From positions 1 through 42,305 of the forward strand of contig JBARNH010000041.1 of assembly GCA_049802875.1 (NCBI GenBank): DNA of 42,305 nt, written 5' to 3'. This document shows positions 16,178 through 24,083 of this stretch, piece by piece. How positions within the stretch are numbered: position 1 is the first letter of the stretch; the number at the start of each line of letters is the position of its first letter. This DNA comes from Lutacidiplasma sp049802875. GTDB lineage: Archaea > Thermoplasmatota > Thermoplasmata > Lutacidiplasmatales > UBA184. The notes beneath the pieces are model-generated. The model was not told the origin of the DNA. It did no database searches and saw nothing but the letters and a program-made list of their open reading frames with translations. Made by a program: the position numbers and the translations under genes.

Positions 16178-17590
16178 GTGGTCGGCGAAGTGACAGCGAC
16201 GACCGAGGGGACGTCCGTCCCGTCGTACGTACGGACTCCGACCGCCGCATTCCTCAATTCGCTTGCCGTCGACCGACCCCTGGCTCGGTACGATATCGCC
16301 GGCACCGTCGCCCACGTAGAGATGCTGGGGCGGGTGGGGCTGTTGACCCCGACGGAGGCGACGACCCTGGTTGACGGCCTCCGACGCGTTGCCCGAGAGA
16401 TCTCGACCGGGAACTTCGCCTGGCGCGCGGAGCTCGAGGACGTCCACACCAACGTCGAGGTGCGGTTGACCGAGATCGTGGGTCCCGTCGGCGGGAAGGT
16501 GCACACGGCTCGTAGTCGGAACGACCAGGTCGCGCTGGACGAACGATTGTACCTCCGGGCGACGGTGCAAGAGATCGCGACCCGCCTCGTGGGGCTCGAG
16601 GAGGCCCTCCTCGCCCGTGCGGCCGAAGAACGCACCGTCCCGATGCCGGGGTACACCCACCTCCAACGGGCGCAACCGGTCACGGTTGCCCACTGGCTGC
16701 TCGCCCACTTCTGGCGATTCGAACGTGACCTTGACCGGCTGCTCTCCACCGCTCGCCGCGCCGACGTCTCTCCCCTCGGAGCGGGCGCCCTGGCCGGTTC
16801 CACGCTGCCGATCGATCCGACCGCGGTCGCCCAACGCCTCGGCTTCGAGCGGATCTTCGAGAACTCCCTGGATGCGGTCAGCGATCGCGACCCCTTCGCC
16901 GAGCTCCTGTTCGACCTCGCGCTCCTCGCCGTCCACGCGAGCGGACTGGGCGAGGAGGTCGTGCTGTTCGCTTCGAAGGAGTTCGGGTTCCTGGAGCGGA
17001 CGCCGGAACTGGGCTCGGGCAGCAGTCTGATGCCCCAGAAGCGGAACCCCGACGTCGCGGAACTCGTCCGAGGGAAAGCCGGGCGGACGATCGGCGACCT
17101 GGTGGCGTTGCTGACGACCCTGAAGGGGCTTCCCCTCGCGTACAACCGGGACCTCCAGGAGGACAAGGCACCGGTCGAGGACTCGGTCGCCACGGCCCTC
17201 TCGGTGCTCGGTGCGCTGACGGCGCTGGTGGTGGGCCTTCGATTCGACCACGTCCGTCTCGCCGAAGCGACCCGCGACCCCGAACTATATGCCACGGACC
17301 TCGCGGAGCGCCTGGTCGCCGACGGAGTTCCGTTTCGCGAGGCGCACGCGTCCGTGGGTCGCTCGTATCTCGCGGCCAACTCCGCCTCGCCCGGGTCGAC
17401 GCCCCACCTACCGCCCTTCTCCGAGGGGGGCATCGCGTCCCGGGCCACTCCGGGCGGCCCCGCCCCGTCCGCGGTCGACCTCCAGCGCGACGCGGCGCGC
17501 ACGCGGCTCACGGCCCATCGGGCCTCCCTCTCCTCGCTCGGTCGAAAGGTCGAGCAGATCGAGGAGTTATTGAACGAGGAAAAGAAATGA
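16178..17590 (+). CDS. argH: Argininosuccinate lyase
   Basis: A 470-aa lyase of the fumarase/aspartase superfamily splitting argininosuccinate into arginine and fumarate. Family motifs: DVHTNVE, HTARSRNDQVALD, the TPGYTHLQ-type segment MPGYTHLQRAQPV, and the signature GSGSSLMPQKRNPD containing the catalytic Ser loop. The GTG at 16178 begins 1 nt after the argG stop; an in-frame GTG at 16190 is an alternative. The stop overlaps the lysW ATG (ATGA). The C-terminus has a Pro/Ser/Gly-rich stretch (about residues 405-430) slightly longer than usual. Confidence 0.96.
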   Translation: MVGEVTATTEGTSVPSYVRTPTAAFLNSLAVDRPLARYDIAGTVAHVEMLGRVGLLTPTEATTLVDGLRRVAREISTGNFAWRAELEDVHTNVEVRLTEIVGPVGGKVHTARSRNDQVALDERLYLRATVQEIATRLVGLEEALLARAAEERTVPMPGYTHLQRAQPVTVAHWLLAHFWRFERDLDRLLSTARRADVSPLGAGALAGSTLPIDPTAVAQRLGFERIFENSLDAVSDRDPFAELLFDLALLAVHASGLGEEVVLFASKEFGFLERTPELGSGSSLMPQKRNPDVAELVRGKAGRTIGDLVALLTTLKGLPLAYNRDLQEDKAPVEDSVATALSVLGALTALVVGLRFDHVRLAEATRDPELYATDLAERLVADGVPFREAHASVGRSYLAANSASPGSTPHLPPFSEGGIASRATPGGPAPSAVDLQRDAARTRLTAHRASLSSLGRKVEQIEELLNEEKK

Positions 17591-17748
17591 CACAGTGCCC
17601 AGAGTGCGAAGCGAACGTTCCCAGCCACGACAAGATCCTAGGGGAGGTCTTCCCCTGTCCCGATTGCGGGACGGAGCTCGAGGTCCTCGGAACGGACCCG
17701 TTCGCCGTCCAGTCCGCCCCGAAAGAGGCCGAGGACTGGGGTGAGTGA
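17587..17748 (+). CDS. lysW: LysW amino-group carrier protein
   Basis: A 53-aa protein easily missed because of its length. It has two Cys pairs, CPEC (Cys4, Cys7) and CPDC (Cys24, Cys27), forming the zinc knuckle, an acidic body, and the diagnostic C-terminus EDWGE. The terminal Glu gamma-carboxylate is the attachment point to which LysX couples the alpha-amino group of glutamate or aminoadipate, so that all intermediates of the pathway stay protein-bound. The ATG overlaps the argH stop and the 3' end overlaps lysX by 8 bp, so the whole set is translationally coupled. Confidence 0.97.
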   Translation: MTQCPECEANVPSHDKILGEVFPCPDCGTELEVLGTDPFAVQSAPKEAEDWGE

Positions 17749-18592
17749 CGGGTTCCGACTCGGGGTCTTCTATACGATCATCCGACCCGAGGAGAAGTGG
17801 ATCCTCGGGGCGGCCGAGTCGCGCGGTCTCACGGTCGTGCGCATCGATGACGCCGAGGTGACGTTCGGCCTCGACCGGGCCGACATCTCCGCCGACGTCG
17901 TAGTCAATCGGTCGGTGAGTCACACGCGATCGCTGTACGCCACCCGGTGCTTCGCGCACTACGGGACCCCGACGGTGAACGCCCCCGACGTTGTCGCCCT
18001 CGCGGGCGACAAGGTCCTCGCCTCGCTGCGCCTCGCGGAGCGGGGGGTCCCGACCCCCAAGACCGTCATCGCCCTCTCTCCCGAGGCGGCGTTGAAGGCG
18101 ATCGAGCGGGTTGGCTATCCGGCGGTCCTGAAGCCCGCGGTCGGTTCGTGGGGCCGGCTGATGGCGAAGGTCTCCTCAGTGGAAGAAGCCGAACAGATCC
18201 TCGAGCACAAGACCGCGCTCTCGTCACCGGTCCACTCGATCTTCTACGTCCAAGAGTACGTGCCGAAGCCCGACCGGGACCTGCGGGTGTTCGTCGTCGG
18301 CTCAGAGGCGGTCGCGGGGATGGCTCGCCGCTCGACTGATTGGCGCACGAACGCCGCTCGGGGGGCGACGACCGAGCGACTCCCGATCACTCCCGAACTG
18401 AGCGAGCTGTCCTTGAAAGCAGCGGAGGCGGTCGGTGGGGGGGTCCTCGCGGTGGACCTGATGGAGTCTCCCGGTGGACTCGTCGTGCACGAAGTGAACC
18501 CGACACCGGAATTCAAAGCGCTCACGGCCGCGACCGGCGTCGACATCGCTGGGGCCATCGTGGATTATTCGGTCGGGGTCGGGCGTCGATGA
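17741..18592 (+). CDS. lysX: LysW-amino acid ligase (LysX/ArgX)
   Basis: A 283-aa ATP-grasp ligase of the RimK/LysX group that couples glutamate and/or 2-aminoadipate to the C-terminal Glu of LysW. ATP-grasp features: DKVLASLRLAERGVPTPKT, the GYPAVLKPAVGSWGRLM nucleotide loop, YVQEYVPKPDRDLRVFVVG, and the metal/substrate segment VVHEVNPTPEFKA. The region around EVNPTPEFK lines the side chain of the incoming amino acid in this family, but I do not use it to decide specificity. GTG start overlapping lysW. Neighbouring argG and argH favour the glutamate (arginine) role; dual use for lysine is possible, as no second copy is in the window. Confidence 0.95.
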   Translation: MSDGFRLGVFYTIIRPEEKWILGAAESRGLTVVRIDDAEVTFGLDRADISADVVVNRSVSHTRSLYATRCFAHYGTPTVNAPDVVALAGDKVLASLRLAERGVPTPKTVIALSPEAALKAIERVGYPAVLKPAVGSWGRLMAKVSSVEEAEQILEHKTALSSPVHSIFYVQEYVPKPDRDLRVFVVGSEAVAGMARRSTDWRTNAARGATTERLPITPELSELSLKAAEAVGGGVLAVDLMESPGGLVVHEVNPTPEFKALTAATGVDIAGAIVDYSVGVGRR

Positions 18593-19614
18593 AGGCGGTG
18601 ATCGTCGGCGGCTCCGGCTACGTGGGGGGCGAGCTCCTCCGTCTCTTGCTCCGCCACCCCGAAGTGGAGGTGGTCCAAGTGACCTCGGACTCGATGGCCG
18701 GCAAGGCGGTCTCCCGCGCGCATCCCAACCTGAGGAAAGCGACGACCCTCCGGTTCGTCAGGCACTCGGCCCGGCAGCCCGCGGACGTCACGTTCCTCGC
18801 GACGCCGCACGGCGAATCGATGGGACCCATGCCCGAACTCCTCTCGACCGGCGGGATCGTGATCGACCTCTCCTCCGACTTTCGCCTTCGGGACGCCGGG
18901 GCGTACCCGACCTACTATCGCACCCAGCACCCGCACCCCGAACTGTTGCGGGAGGCCGTCTACGGGCTGCCCGAGCTGCATCGCGAGGAGATCCGGAGGG
19001 CGCAGTTGATCGCCGTACCGGGATGCATCGCGACCGCCTCGATCCTCGCGCTCAAGCCGCTCGCGTCGGGCGGCCTCATCGATCCCGCTCGAGTGGTCGT
19101 CGACGCCAAGACGGGCTCCTCCGCCGGCGGGCAAGACCCCGGTCGCGCCGGGTCCCACGCCGAACGATCCGGGGTCATGCGGGTCTACGCGTCCGTCGGA
19201 CATCGCCACACGGCCGAGATCGAGCAGGAGACCGGCCTGCGCGTCGCCCTCTCCTGCCACGCGGTGGAGGCGGTTCGGGGGATCCTCTCGACGTGTCACG
19301 GCTTCTGGACCCACCCGGTCGACGAGAAGGAGCTCTGGCGCACGTACCGGGCGGCGTACGAGAACGAACCGTTCGTCCGGATCGTCCACGAGTCCGACGG
19401 GATCCATCGCGAGCCCGAACCCAAGACCCTCGCGGGGACCAACTACTGCGACCTGGGCTTCGCCGCCGACGCCCACGCGGACCGCGTTGTGGCGATTGCC
19501 GCGATCGACAATCTCATGAAGGGGGCCGCGGGGAACGCGGTCCAATGCCTCAACGTGCGGGCGGGATTCCCCGAGACGACCGGGCTCGACTTCCTTGGCC
19601 TCCATCCGCTCTGA
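18589..19614 (+). CDS. lysY: LysW-gamma-glutamyl/aminoadipyl-phosphate reductase
   Basis: A 341-aa NADPH-dependent reductase of the ArgC/LysY family, converting the LysW-bound acyl phosphate to the semialdehyde. The N-terminus MKAVIVGGSGYVGGELLRLL is the nucleotide-binding loop; VIDLSSDFRL, VYGLPEL and PGCIATAS, with catalytic Cys146, are the family blocks; the His of the active site is in VGHRHTAEIEQE. Length is normal. It starts in an ATGA overlap with lysX. Confidence 0.95.
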   Translation: MKAVIVGGSGYVGGELLRLLLRHPEVEVVQVTSDSMAGKAVSRAHPNLRKATTLRFVRHSARQPADVTFLATPHGESMGPMPELLSTGGIVIDLSSDFRLRDAGAYPTYYRTQHPHPELLREAVYGLPELHREEIRRAQLIAVPGCIATASILALKPLASGGLIDPARVVVDAKTGSSAGGQDPGRAGSHAERSGVMRVYASVGHRHTAEIEQETGLRVALSCHAVEAVRGILSTCHGFWTHPVDEKELWRTYRAAYENEPFVRIVHESDGIHREPEPKTLAGTNYCDLGFAADAHADRVVAIAAIDNLMKGAAGNAVQCLNVRAGFPETTGLDFLGLHPL

Positions 19615-19624
19615 CGAGCCCCCC

Positions 19625-20419
19625 GTGACGATCGTGGTCAAAGTGGGGGGCGCCGCCGGGAATTCCGCCGAGCCCGTGCTCGCGGACCTCGCCCGCCAGA
19701 GGGACTACGTGCTCGTCCACGGCGGGTCGGAGCGCGTCGACCGACTGGGCGACGCGCTCGGGCGGTCGTCCGAGTACTACACCTCCCCCAGCGGTGTCGT
19801 CTCCCGGCGGAGCGACCCGGCCCATCTGGAGGTGCTCGTGATGGCGCTCGCCGGGAGCGTCCAGACGGAGATCGTCGCCGCGTTCGCTCGAGTGGGAGTG
19901 CGCGCGATCGGGCTCTCGGGGGTCGACGGAGGGCTCCTGATCGCCCGCCGCAGGGAAGGCGCGCGCGCGGTCGAGAACGGGAAGGTGGTGCGGGTCTCCG
20001 ACGACTGGTCCGGGACGATCGAACGCGTGAACGCGGACCTGTTGCGCTCCGTCCTGGGTCTCGGATACGTTCCGATCGTCGGTCCACCGGCCGTCACCGA
20101 GCGGGGAGAGGTCGTCAACGTGGATGCCGACCGAGTCGCGGCCGAAGTATCGGTCGCGCTGCACGCGGAGGCGCTCCTCCTCCTCACCAACGTCCCCGGA
20201 TTGCTCCGGGACCCGAGCGACCCCGCGTCGGTCATTCCCTCGGTGGGGCAAGACGAGGTCGACCGGATCCTCCCGCTCGCGGGCGGTCGGATGCGAAAGA
20301 AGGTGCTCGCGGCGGTCGCCGCGCTACGGGGGGGTGTCGGCCGGGTCGTGATCGCCCCGTCGAACGTGGACGGACCAGTCCGTCGTGCGTTGGCGGGCGA
20401 GGGGACGGTGTTCGCGTGA
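19625..20419 (+). CDS. lysZ: LysW-glutamate/aminoadipate kinase
   Basis: A 264-aa amino-acid kinase (acetylglutamate kinase fold) that phosphorylates the side-chain carboxylate of the LysW-bound substrate. MTIVVKVGGAAGNS at the N-terminus, VLVHGGSERVDRLGDALG, and the C-terminal GGRMRKKVLAAV nucleotide/Lys segment match the family. I choose the GTG at 19625, 10 nt after the lysY stop, because the protein then begins exactly at the conserved first beta-strand; a TTG at 19595 would add ten residues lying inside lysY. The stop overlaps the lysJ start (GTGA). Confidence 0.94.
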   Translation: MTIVVKVGGAAGNSAEPVLADLARQRDYVLVHGGSERVDRLGDALGRSSEYYTSPSGVVSRRSDPAHLEVLVMALAGSVQTEIVAAFARVGVRAIGLSGVDGGLLIARRREGARAVENGKVVRVSDDWSGTIERVNADLLRSVLGLGYVPIVGPPAVTERGEVVNVDADRVAAEVSVALHAEALLLLTNVPGLLRDPSDPASVIPSVGQDEVDRILPLAGGRMRKKVLAAVAALRGGVGRVVIAPSNVDGPVRRALAGEGTVFA

Positions 20420-21585
20420 CGGCGGTCGTTCCCACCGGTGGTTCCTTGGAGTTCGGCAGCTCGACGCACCGGAGACTGACCATCGTGCGGGGGGAGGGGG
20501 CGTCGCTCTGGGATGAGCGGGGGCGCCGATTCGTCGATCTGGGCGCGACGCACGGGGCGGGAAGCCTCGGGGCGTCGAATCCCGAAGTCGCCCGGGCGGT
20601 GTCGGAACAGGCCGCCACCCTGCTCCATCTCGGTTCCGGGTACGGGAACCCGGTTCGGACGAGGTTCCTCGAGAAGCTCCTCTCGCTCCTCCCTCCCTCG
20701 TTCGCTCGTGTCTTCCTTTCGAACTCGGGCGCGGAAGCGGTGGAGGCGGGGATCAAGATCGCGCGCTCGGCGACGGGGCGACCCAAGGTCGTGGCCGCGA
20801 TGCGCGGGTTCCACGGGCGGACCATGGGCGCGCTGAGCGCGACCTGGCGCCGGGAGCTCCGAGAACCGTTCGAACCGCTGCTGCCGGGGTTTCAGCACGT
20901 GCCGTTCAACGACGTCGCGGCCCTCGAGGGAGCCGTGGATGAGACCACGGCGCTCCTCCTCCTCGAGCCCGTGCAGGGAGAGGGCGGCGTTCACGTGGCC
21001 ACCGCGGAGTTCCTCCGGGGTGCCCGCGCGGCGGCCGATCGAGCGGGGGCGTTGCTCGCCTTTGATGAGGTGCAGACCGGGATCGCCCGCACCGGTCGAC
21101 TCTTTGCCTTCGAGCGATGGGGGGTCGTACCGGACCTCCTCCTGCTGGCCAAGTCGCTCGCCGGCGGGGTCCCGATCGGTGCGACGGTGACGACCAGGGA
21201 GGTCGAGCAGCGGTTCCGCGGGAGTCATCACTCGACGTTCGGCGGGAATCCGCTCGCGTGTGCCGCCGGGATCGCCGCCCTCGACTTCACCGTTCGCGAA
21301 CGGTTGGCGGAGCGCGCCGAGCGCCTCGGAACCCTCGCCGCGGCCCGGCTCTCCGGCCTCCCACCGGAACGGGTGCGCGAGGTTCGAGGACTCGGCCTCC
21401 TGGTCGGTATCGAGCTGCGCGAGAAGGTCGCTCCCTTCCTCGCCGCGCTCGAGGAACGAGGATTCCTCGCGATCAATGCCGGCGCCACGGTGCTGCGGTT
21501 GATCCCGCCCCTCGTGATCGCTGAGGACGAGTGGACGGCCGGCCTCGACGCGATCGCGGAGGTGGTCGCTCACGGAGCCCGCTGA
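20416..21585 (+). CDS. lysJ: LysW-semialdehyde aminotransferase
   Basis: A 389-aa class III PLP aminotransferase of the ArgD/LysJ type that converts LysW-bound glutamate (or aminoadipate) semialdehyde to LysW-ornithine (or lysine) with glutamate as donor. Motifs: SNSGAEAVEAGIK, GFHGRTMGALSAT, LLEPVQGEGG, LLAFDEVQTGIARTG, and the PLP lysine Lys246 in LLAKSLAGGVP. GTG start overlapping lysZ. Its 3' end overlaps the N-terminal coding region of lysK in the +1 frame (see findings). Confidence 0.96.
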   Translation: MTAVVPTGGSLEFGSSTHRRLTIVRGEGASLWDERGRRFVDLGATHGAGSLGASNPEVARAVSEQAATLLHLGSGYGNPVRTRFLEKLLSLLPPSFARVFLSNSGAEAVEAGIKIARSATGRPKVVAAMRGFHGRTMGALSATWRRELREPFEPLLPGFQHVPFNDVAALEGAVDETTALLLLEPVQGEGGVHVATAEFLRGARAAADRAGALLAFDEVQTGIARTGRLFAFERWGVVPDLLLLAKSLAGGVPIGATVTTREVEQRFRGSHHSTFGGNPLACAAGIAALDFTVRERLAERAERLGTLAAARLSGLPPERVREVRGLGLLVGIELREKVAPFLAALEERGFLAINAGATVLRLIPPLVIAEDEWTAGLDAIAEVVAHGAR

Positions 21586-22606
21586 GGTCCTTCTCCGTCT
21601 CGTCGCGCACTACAGCCCGTCGGGGCGGGAGCGGGCCGCCGTCGCCGCGTTTTGCGCGATCGCCCGAGAGCTGGGCTACGCCACCTCCGTCGATCCGGCC
21701 GGGAACGGGATCGCCCGCCGGGGTCGGGGCCGGCCCCGGGTCATGTTCCTCGGCCACATCGATACGGTCGAGGGCCGCCGGCCCGTTCGCCACCGCGGAC
21801 GCCGGGTCTACGGGCGCGGAGCGGTCGACGCGAAAGGCGCCCTCACTGCGGCGCTCTGTGCCGGCGAGCGGTTCGATGGTCCCGGCGAACTCACGATCGT
21901 CGCCGCCGTGGGCGAAGAAGAGGACAGTCGGGGGGCTCGCTATCTCGCTTCGGGCCGCGCGCCGGACCGGGTGATCGTCGGAGAGCCCAGTGGCTGGGAC
22001 GGAGTGACGATCGGCTACAAGGGAGAACTCCAGGTGGAGGCTACCTTCCGAGGGCGCCGAACCCACTACTCATCGCCCACTCCCACTACGACCGACGTCG
22101 CCCTCGACTGGACGGCCGCCGTGCGCTCGGTCGCCGCCGGCCGGCAGACCGAGTCGCTGTTCGCATCGTTGACGGCGAAGACCGTCGCCGTCGAGAGCCG
22201 GCGGCGAGGGGACGCCGAAACAACCCGGGTCACGGTGGACTTTCGACTCCCGCCCGGCGTGACTACCGCGGATGTTCTCGGACTCCTACCGACCGGGCCG
22301 GGTTGGCCCCGCCTCGCGGTTCGCATCCGGGCCGAGCCGGTCGAAGTCAGCCGGGGGAATCCCACGGTCCAGGCGCTCTCGGCCGGGATTCGAGCGGTCG
22401 GGAGTCGCCCGACGCTCTGGCGCAAGAGCGGGACCTCCGACCTCAACGTCGTCGTCCCGGCATGGAATGTTCCGGCGGCGGCGTACGGTCCGGGAGATGC
22501 CCGTCTCGATCACACCGCCCGCGAATCGCTCGCGGACGCCGAACTGACGCGGTCCGTGAGCGTGTTGCGCGGCGCGTTCGACCGGCTCGCCGGTGCGGAG
22601 GGGTAA
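21569..22606 (+). CDS. lysK: LysW-ornithine/lysine hydrolase (start unresolved)
   Basis: M20-family zinc hydrolase (about 345 aa) that releases ornithine or lysine from LysW, the last step of the carrier pathway. The coding similarity clearly begins around 21570: EVLLRLVAHYSPSGRE and SVDPAGNGIA are the normal N-terminal blocks, followed by LGHIDTVEG with the first zinc ligand, YGRGAVDAKGAL, VGEEEDSRGA, GEPSGWDG and KSGTSDLNVV. Between the last upstream stop in this frame (21515-21517) and the first ATG (21743) there is no ATG, GTG or TTG. Starting at 21743 would delete about 58 conserved residues. So the gene needs a rare start codon, a +1 shift from lysJ, or a sequence correction; the coordinate given is only the approximate start of homology. 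Confidence 0.85.
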   Translation, partial: LTEPAEVLLRLVAHYSPSGRERAAVAAFCAIARELGYATSVDPAGNGIARRGRGRPRVMFLGHIDTVEGRRPVRHRGRRVYGRGAVDAKGALTAALCAGERFDGPGELTIVAAVGEEEDSRGARYLASGRAPDRVIVGEPSGWDGVTIGYKGELQVEATFRGRRTHYSSPTPTTTDVALDWTAAVRSVAAGRQTESLFASLTAKTVAVESRRRGDAETTRVTVDFRLPPGVTTADVLGLLPTGPGWPRLAVRIRAEPVEVSRGNPTVQALSAGIRAVGSRPTLWRKSGTSDLNVVVPAWNVPAAAYGPGDARLDHTARESLADAELTRSVSVLRGAFDRLAGAEG

Positions 22607-22693
22607 CCTCCCCATCTCGACCGGGGAAGGACCGAGTGGTGCTCCGTCGCCGTCCGAGCCTCGCACGGAGGAGCGGTCGACCGCTCCATCGAC

Positions 22694-22700
22694 GAATTAA
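22694..22700 (+). promoter_or_regulatory. TATA-like promoter of zinc-ribbon membrane gene
   Basis: AATTAAT in the 120-nt gap after lysK. Its centre lies about 30 nt before the GTG at 22727 and overlaps the ATG at 22700, so the GTG is the more likely start. Confidence 0.45.
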
Positions 22701-22726
22701 TGCGGCGGTTGGTCGCTCGTCGGTTC

Positions 22727-23593
22727 GTGGCCGTCCGATTCTGCCCATTTTGCGGCCAACCGGTCGTCCCGGGGGGAACGTTCTGCGCGTCGTGCGGAGC
22801 GAGCTTGGTGGGGAGCGCCGCACCGGCCGGAACTCCGGGGATTCCGCCGGCGTTTCAACCCCTCGGAGTCGCTCCGATCCTTCAGCACCAGCTCACCTCC
22901 CCGCTCCCCGGGGGGCCGACCCTCGCCCCGCCATCGGCCGATCTGAACACCCTCTCGAGCGTCGCCACGGCCGCGCTCTTGAGCCTGATCGGCAACGTGA
23001 TCGGCCTCGTCGCGCTGTTCGGTACCCCGGGGGTGCAGGCCTTGACGGTCAGCACCTCGACGTCGGGGACCAAGATCAGTTTGGACTCTTCGAGCCTGCT
23101 GATCTTCGGGGCCGTGCTGGCGGTCAGCGTGGTGCTCACGTTCCTTGAACTGATCTATTTCCGGATCGCCTTCAAGAAGCTGCAACCGTACGATGAACGG
23201 TTCTCGACCCCGGCAAAACTCGTGTTGATCCTCCTCATGGCCCTCCCGATCGTCCTGCTGGCCGCGGTCGCTCTCCTATACTTGGTTTCCCAGGCGATCG
23301 TCTGCGCCGGCCCCGGGAACTTCATCCCCCCCGCGTGCCTGAACGGGGGTGACCTCCTCGGGGTTCTCGGGATCCTCGCGGTGGGTGGAATCCTGGCCCT
23401 CGCCGGCTACATCGGCCTCCTGCTGGGGATCTGGCGACTCGGGAGTCGCTACGAATCCACCGCCCTCAAGGTCGGCGCCGTCCTCCTGATCTTTCCCCTG
23501 TTGAACCTGGTGGCTGCGATCCTGATCCTGGTCTCCGCCCGCTCCACCCGGGCGCAGATTGCCAGCGGGTCGTCGGCCGCTACCTTCGGTTGA
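22727..23593 (+). CDS. Zinc-ribbon membrane protein
   Basis: A 288-aa protein with an N-terminal zinc ribbon (CPFC and CASC pairs within the first ~30 residues), a Pro/Gly-rich linker of about 50 residues, and five predicted membrane helices: LSSVATAALLSLIGNVIGLV, LIFGAVLAVSVVLTFLEL, LVLILLMALPIVLLAAVALL, LLGVLGILAVGGILALAG and GAVLLIFPLLNLVAAILIL. A loop with two Cys (around VCAGPGNFIPPACLNGG) lies between helices 3 and 4, probably outside. Zinc-ribbon plus multi-helix proteins of this kind are common in Thermoplasmatota; function unknown. The ATG at 22700 would add nine Arg-rich residues but overlaps the TATA element, so the GTG at 22727 is preferred. Confidence 0.82.
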   Translation: MAVRFCPFCGQPVVPGGTFCASCGASLVGSAAPAGTPGIPPAFQPLGVAPILQHQLTSPLPGGPTLAPPSADLNTLSSVATAALLSLIGNVIGLVALFGTPGVQALTVSTSTSGTKISLDSSSLLIFGAVLAVSVVLTFLELIYFRIAFKKLQPYDERFSTPAKLVLILLMALPIVLLAAVALLYLVSQAIVCAGPGNFIPPACLNGGDLLGVLGILAVGGILALAGYIGLLLGIWRLGSRYESTALKVGAVLLIFPLLNLVAAILILVSARSTRAQIASGSSAATFG

Positions 23594-23696
23594 CCTTCTC
23601 CCGGGCCGGTCGCCGGTCGGATTCGAGTCGATGCCGCTCATGGGGCCGTCGGCGAGCGCGAGTCCCGCCGTTAGGTCGTTCAGCCTGCCGGCGAAA
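23594..23696. other. Convergent gap, nothing recognised
   Basis: The 103 nt between the ends of the zinc-ribbon gene and the HxlR gene show no gene, clear hairpin or strong T-run. Confidence 0.4.
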
Positions 23697-24023
23697 TCAC
23701 GTCGACCGGAGCCATTGGGCGAGGGGGAGAATGCTCTGATACAACGATCGCCCCGAGTTGGTCAGTGTGTACGCCTGGACCGGTCCCCTCGGCCCCTCGG
23801 TCGGCACCCGGCGGATCAGTCGTGCCCGTTCCAGGGACCGCAACGTCGAGGTGAGCGTTGCGGGACTCACTCCGGACAAGCACCGTTGAATCGGTCCGAA
23901 CCGCACCCGGCCGTACTTTCCCAGCAGGGAGACGACGCAGACGGCCCACTTCTTACCGACGATGTCGATCAGGCCGATCGGCGGGCACGGGCAGCACAGC
24001 TCCTCCACCGCACCTTGCGACAC
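23697..24023 (-). CDS. HxlR-family regulator with N-terminal Cys cluster
   Basis: A 108-aa winged-helix protein of the HxlR family (GLIDIVGKKWAVCVVSLLG, VSPATLTSTLRSLERARLIRR, YTLTNSGRSLYQSILPLAQW). Family members often sense reactive compounds through an N-terminal Cys; this one has Cys10, Cys11 and Cys13 (CCPC), then Cys29 and Cys48. That cluster is suited to binding a soft metal or arsenite, and the divergent genes on the plus strand encode arsenate reductase and an aquaporin. I infer it represses them through the inverted repeat at 24053-24071. GTG start; a TTAA element about 25 nt upstream suggests a leaderless transcript. Confidence 0.85.
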   Translation of the reverse strand: MSQGAVEELCCPCPPIGLIDIVGKKWAVCVVSLLGKYGRVRFGPIQRCLSGVSPATLTSTLRSLERARLIRRVPTEGPRGPVQAYTLTNSGRSLYQSILPLAQWLRST

Positions 24024-24044
24024 TCTGTCCGTACGTAGTGTCGC

Positions 24045-24050
24045 CTTAAG
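24045..24050. promoter_or_regulatory. Shared palindromic TATA-like element
   Basis: CTTAAG reads the same on both strands. On the minus strand it sits about 25 nt before the HxlR GTG; on the plus strand it would place a transcription start near 24074, about 10 nt before the Cys-rich peptide ATG. One element may thus serve both divergent transcripts. Confidence 0.4.
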
Positions 24051-24052
24051 AG

Positions 24053-24071
24053 CACTTCACCTATTGAAGTG
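24053..24071. promoter_or_regulatory. Candidate operator of arsenic island
   Basis: CACTTCA, 5 nt (CCTAT), TGAAGTG: a perfect 7-bp inverted repeat in the divergent region. It lies between the TATA-like element and the predicted start of the plus-strand operon, where a bound repressor would block transcription, and just upstream of the HxlR promoter core. Confidence 0.6.
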
Positions 24072-24083
24072 GTCGAGGAACCC

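Noticed and set aside
15007..17628. Very long open frame on the minus strand opposite argG-argH
   Set aside because: It is antisense to two unmistakable enzymes, is Arg/Ser/Pro-rich and matches no fold; high GC removes stop codons from antisense frames.
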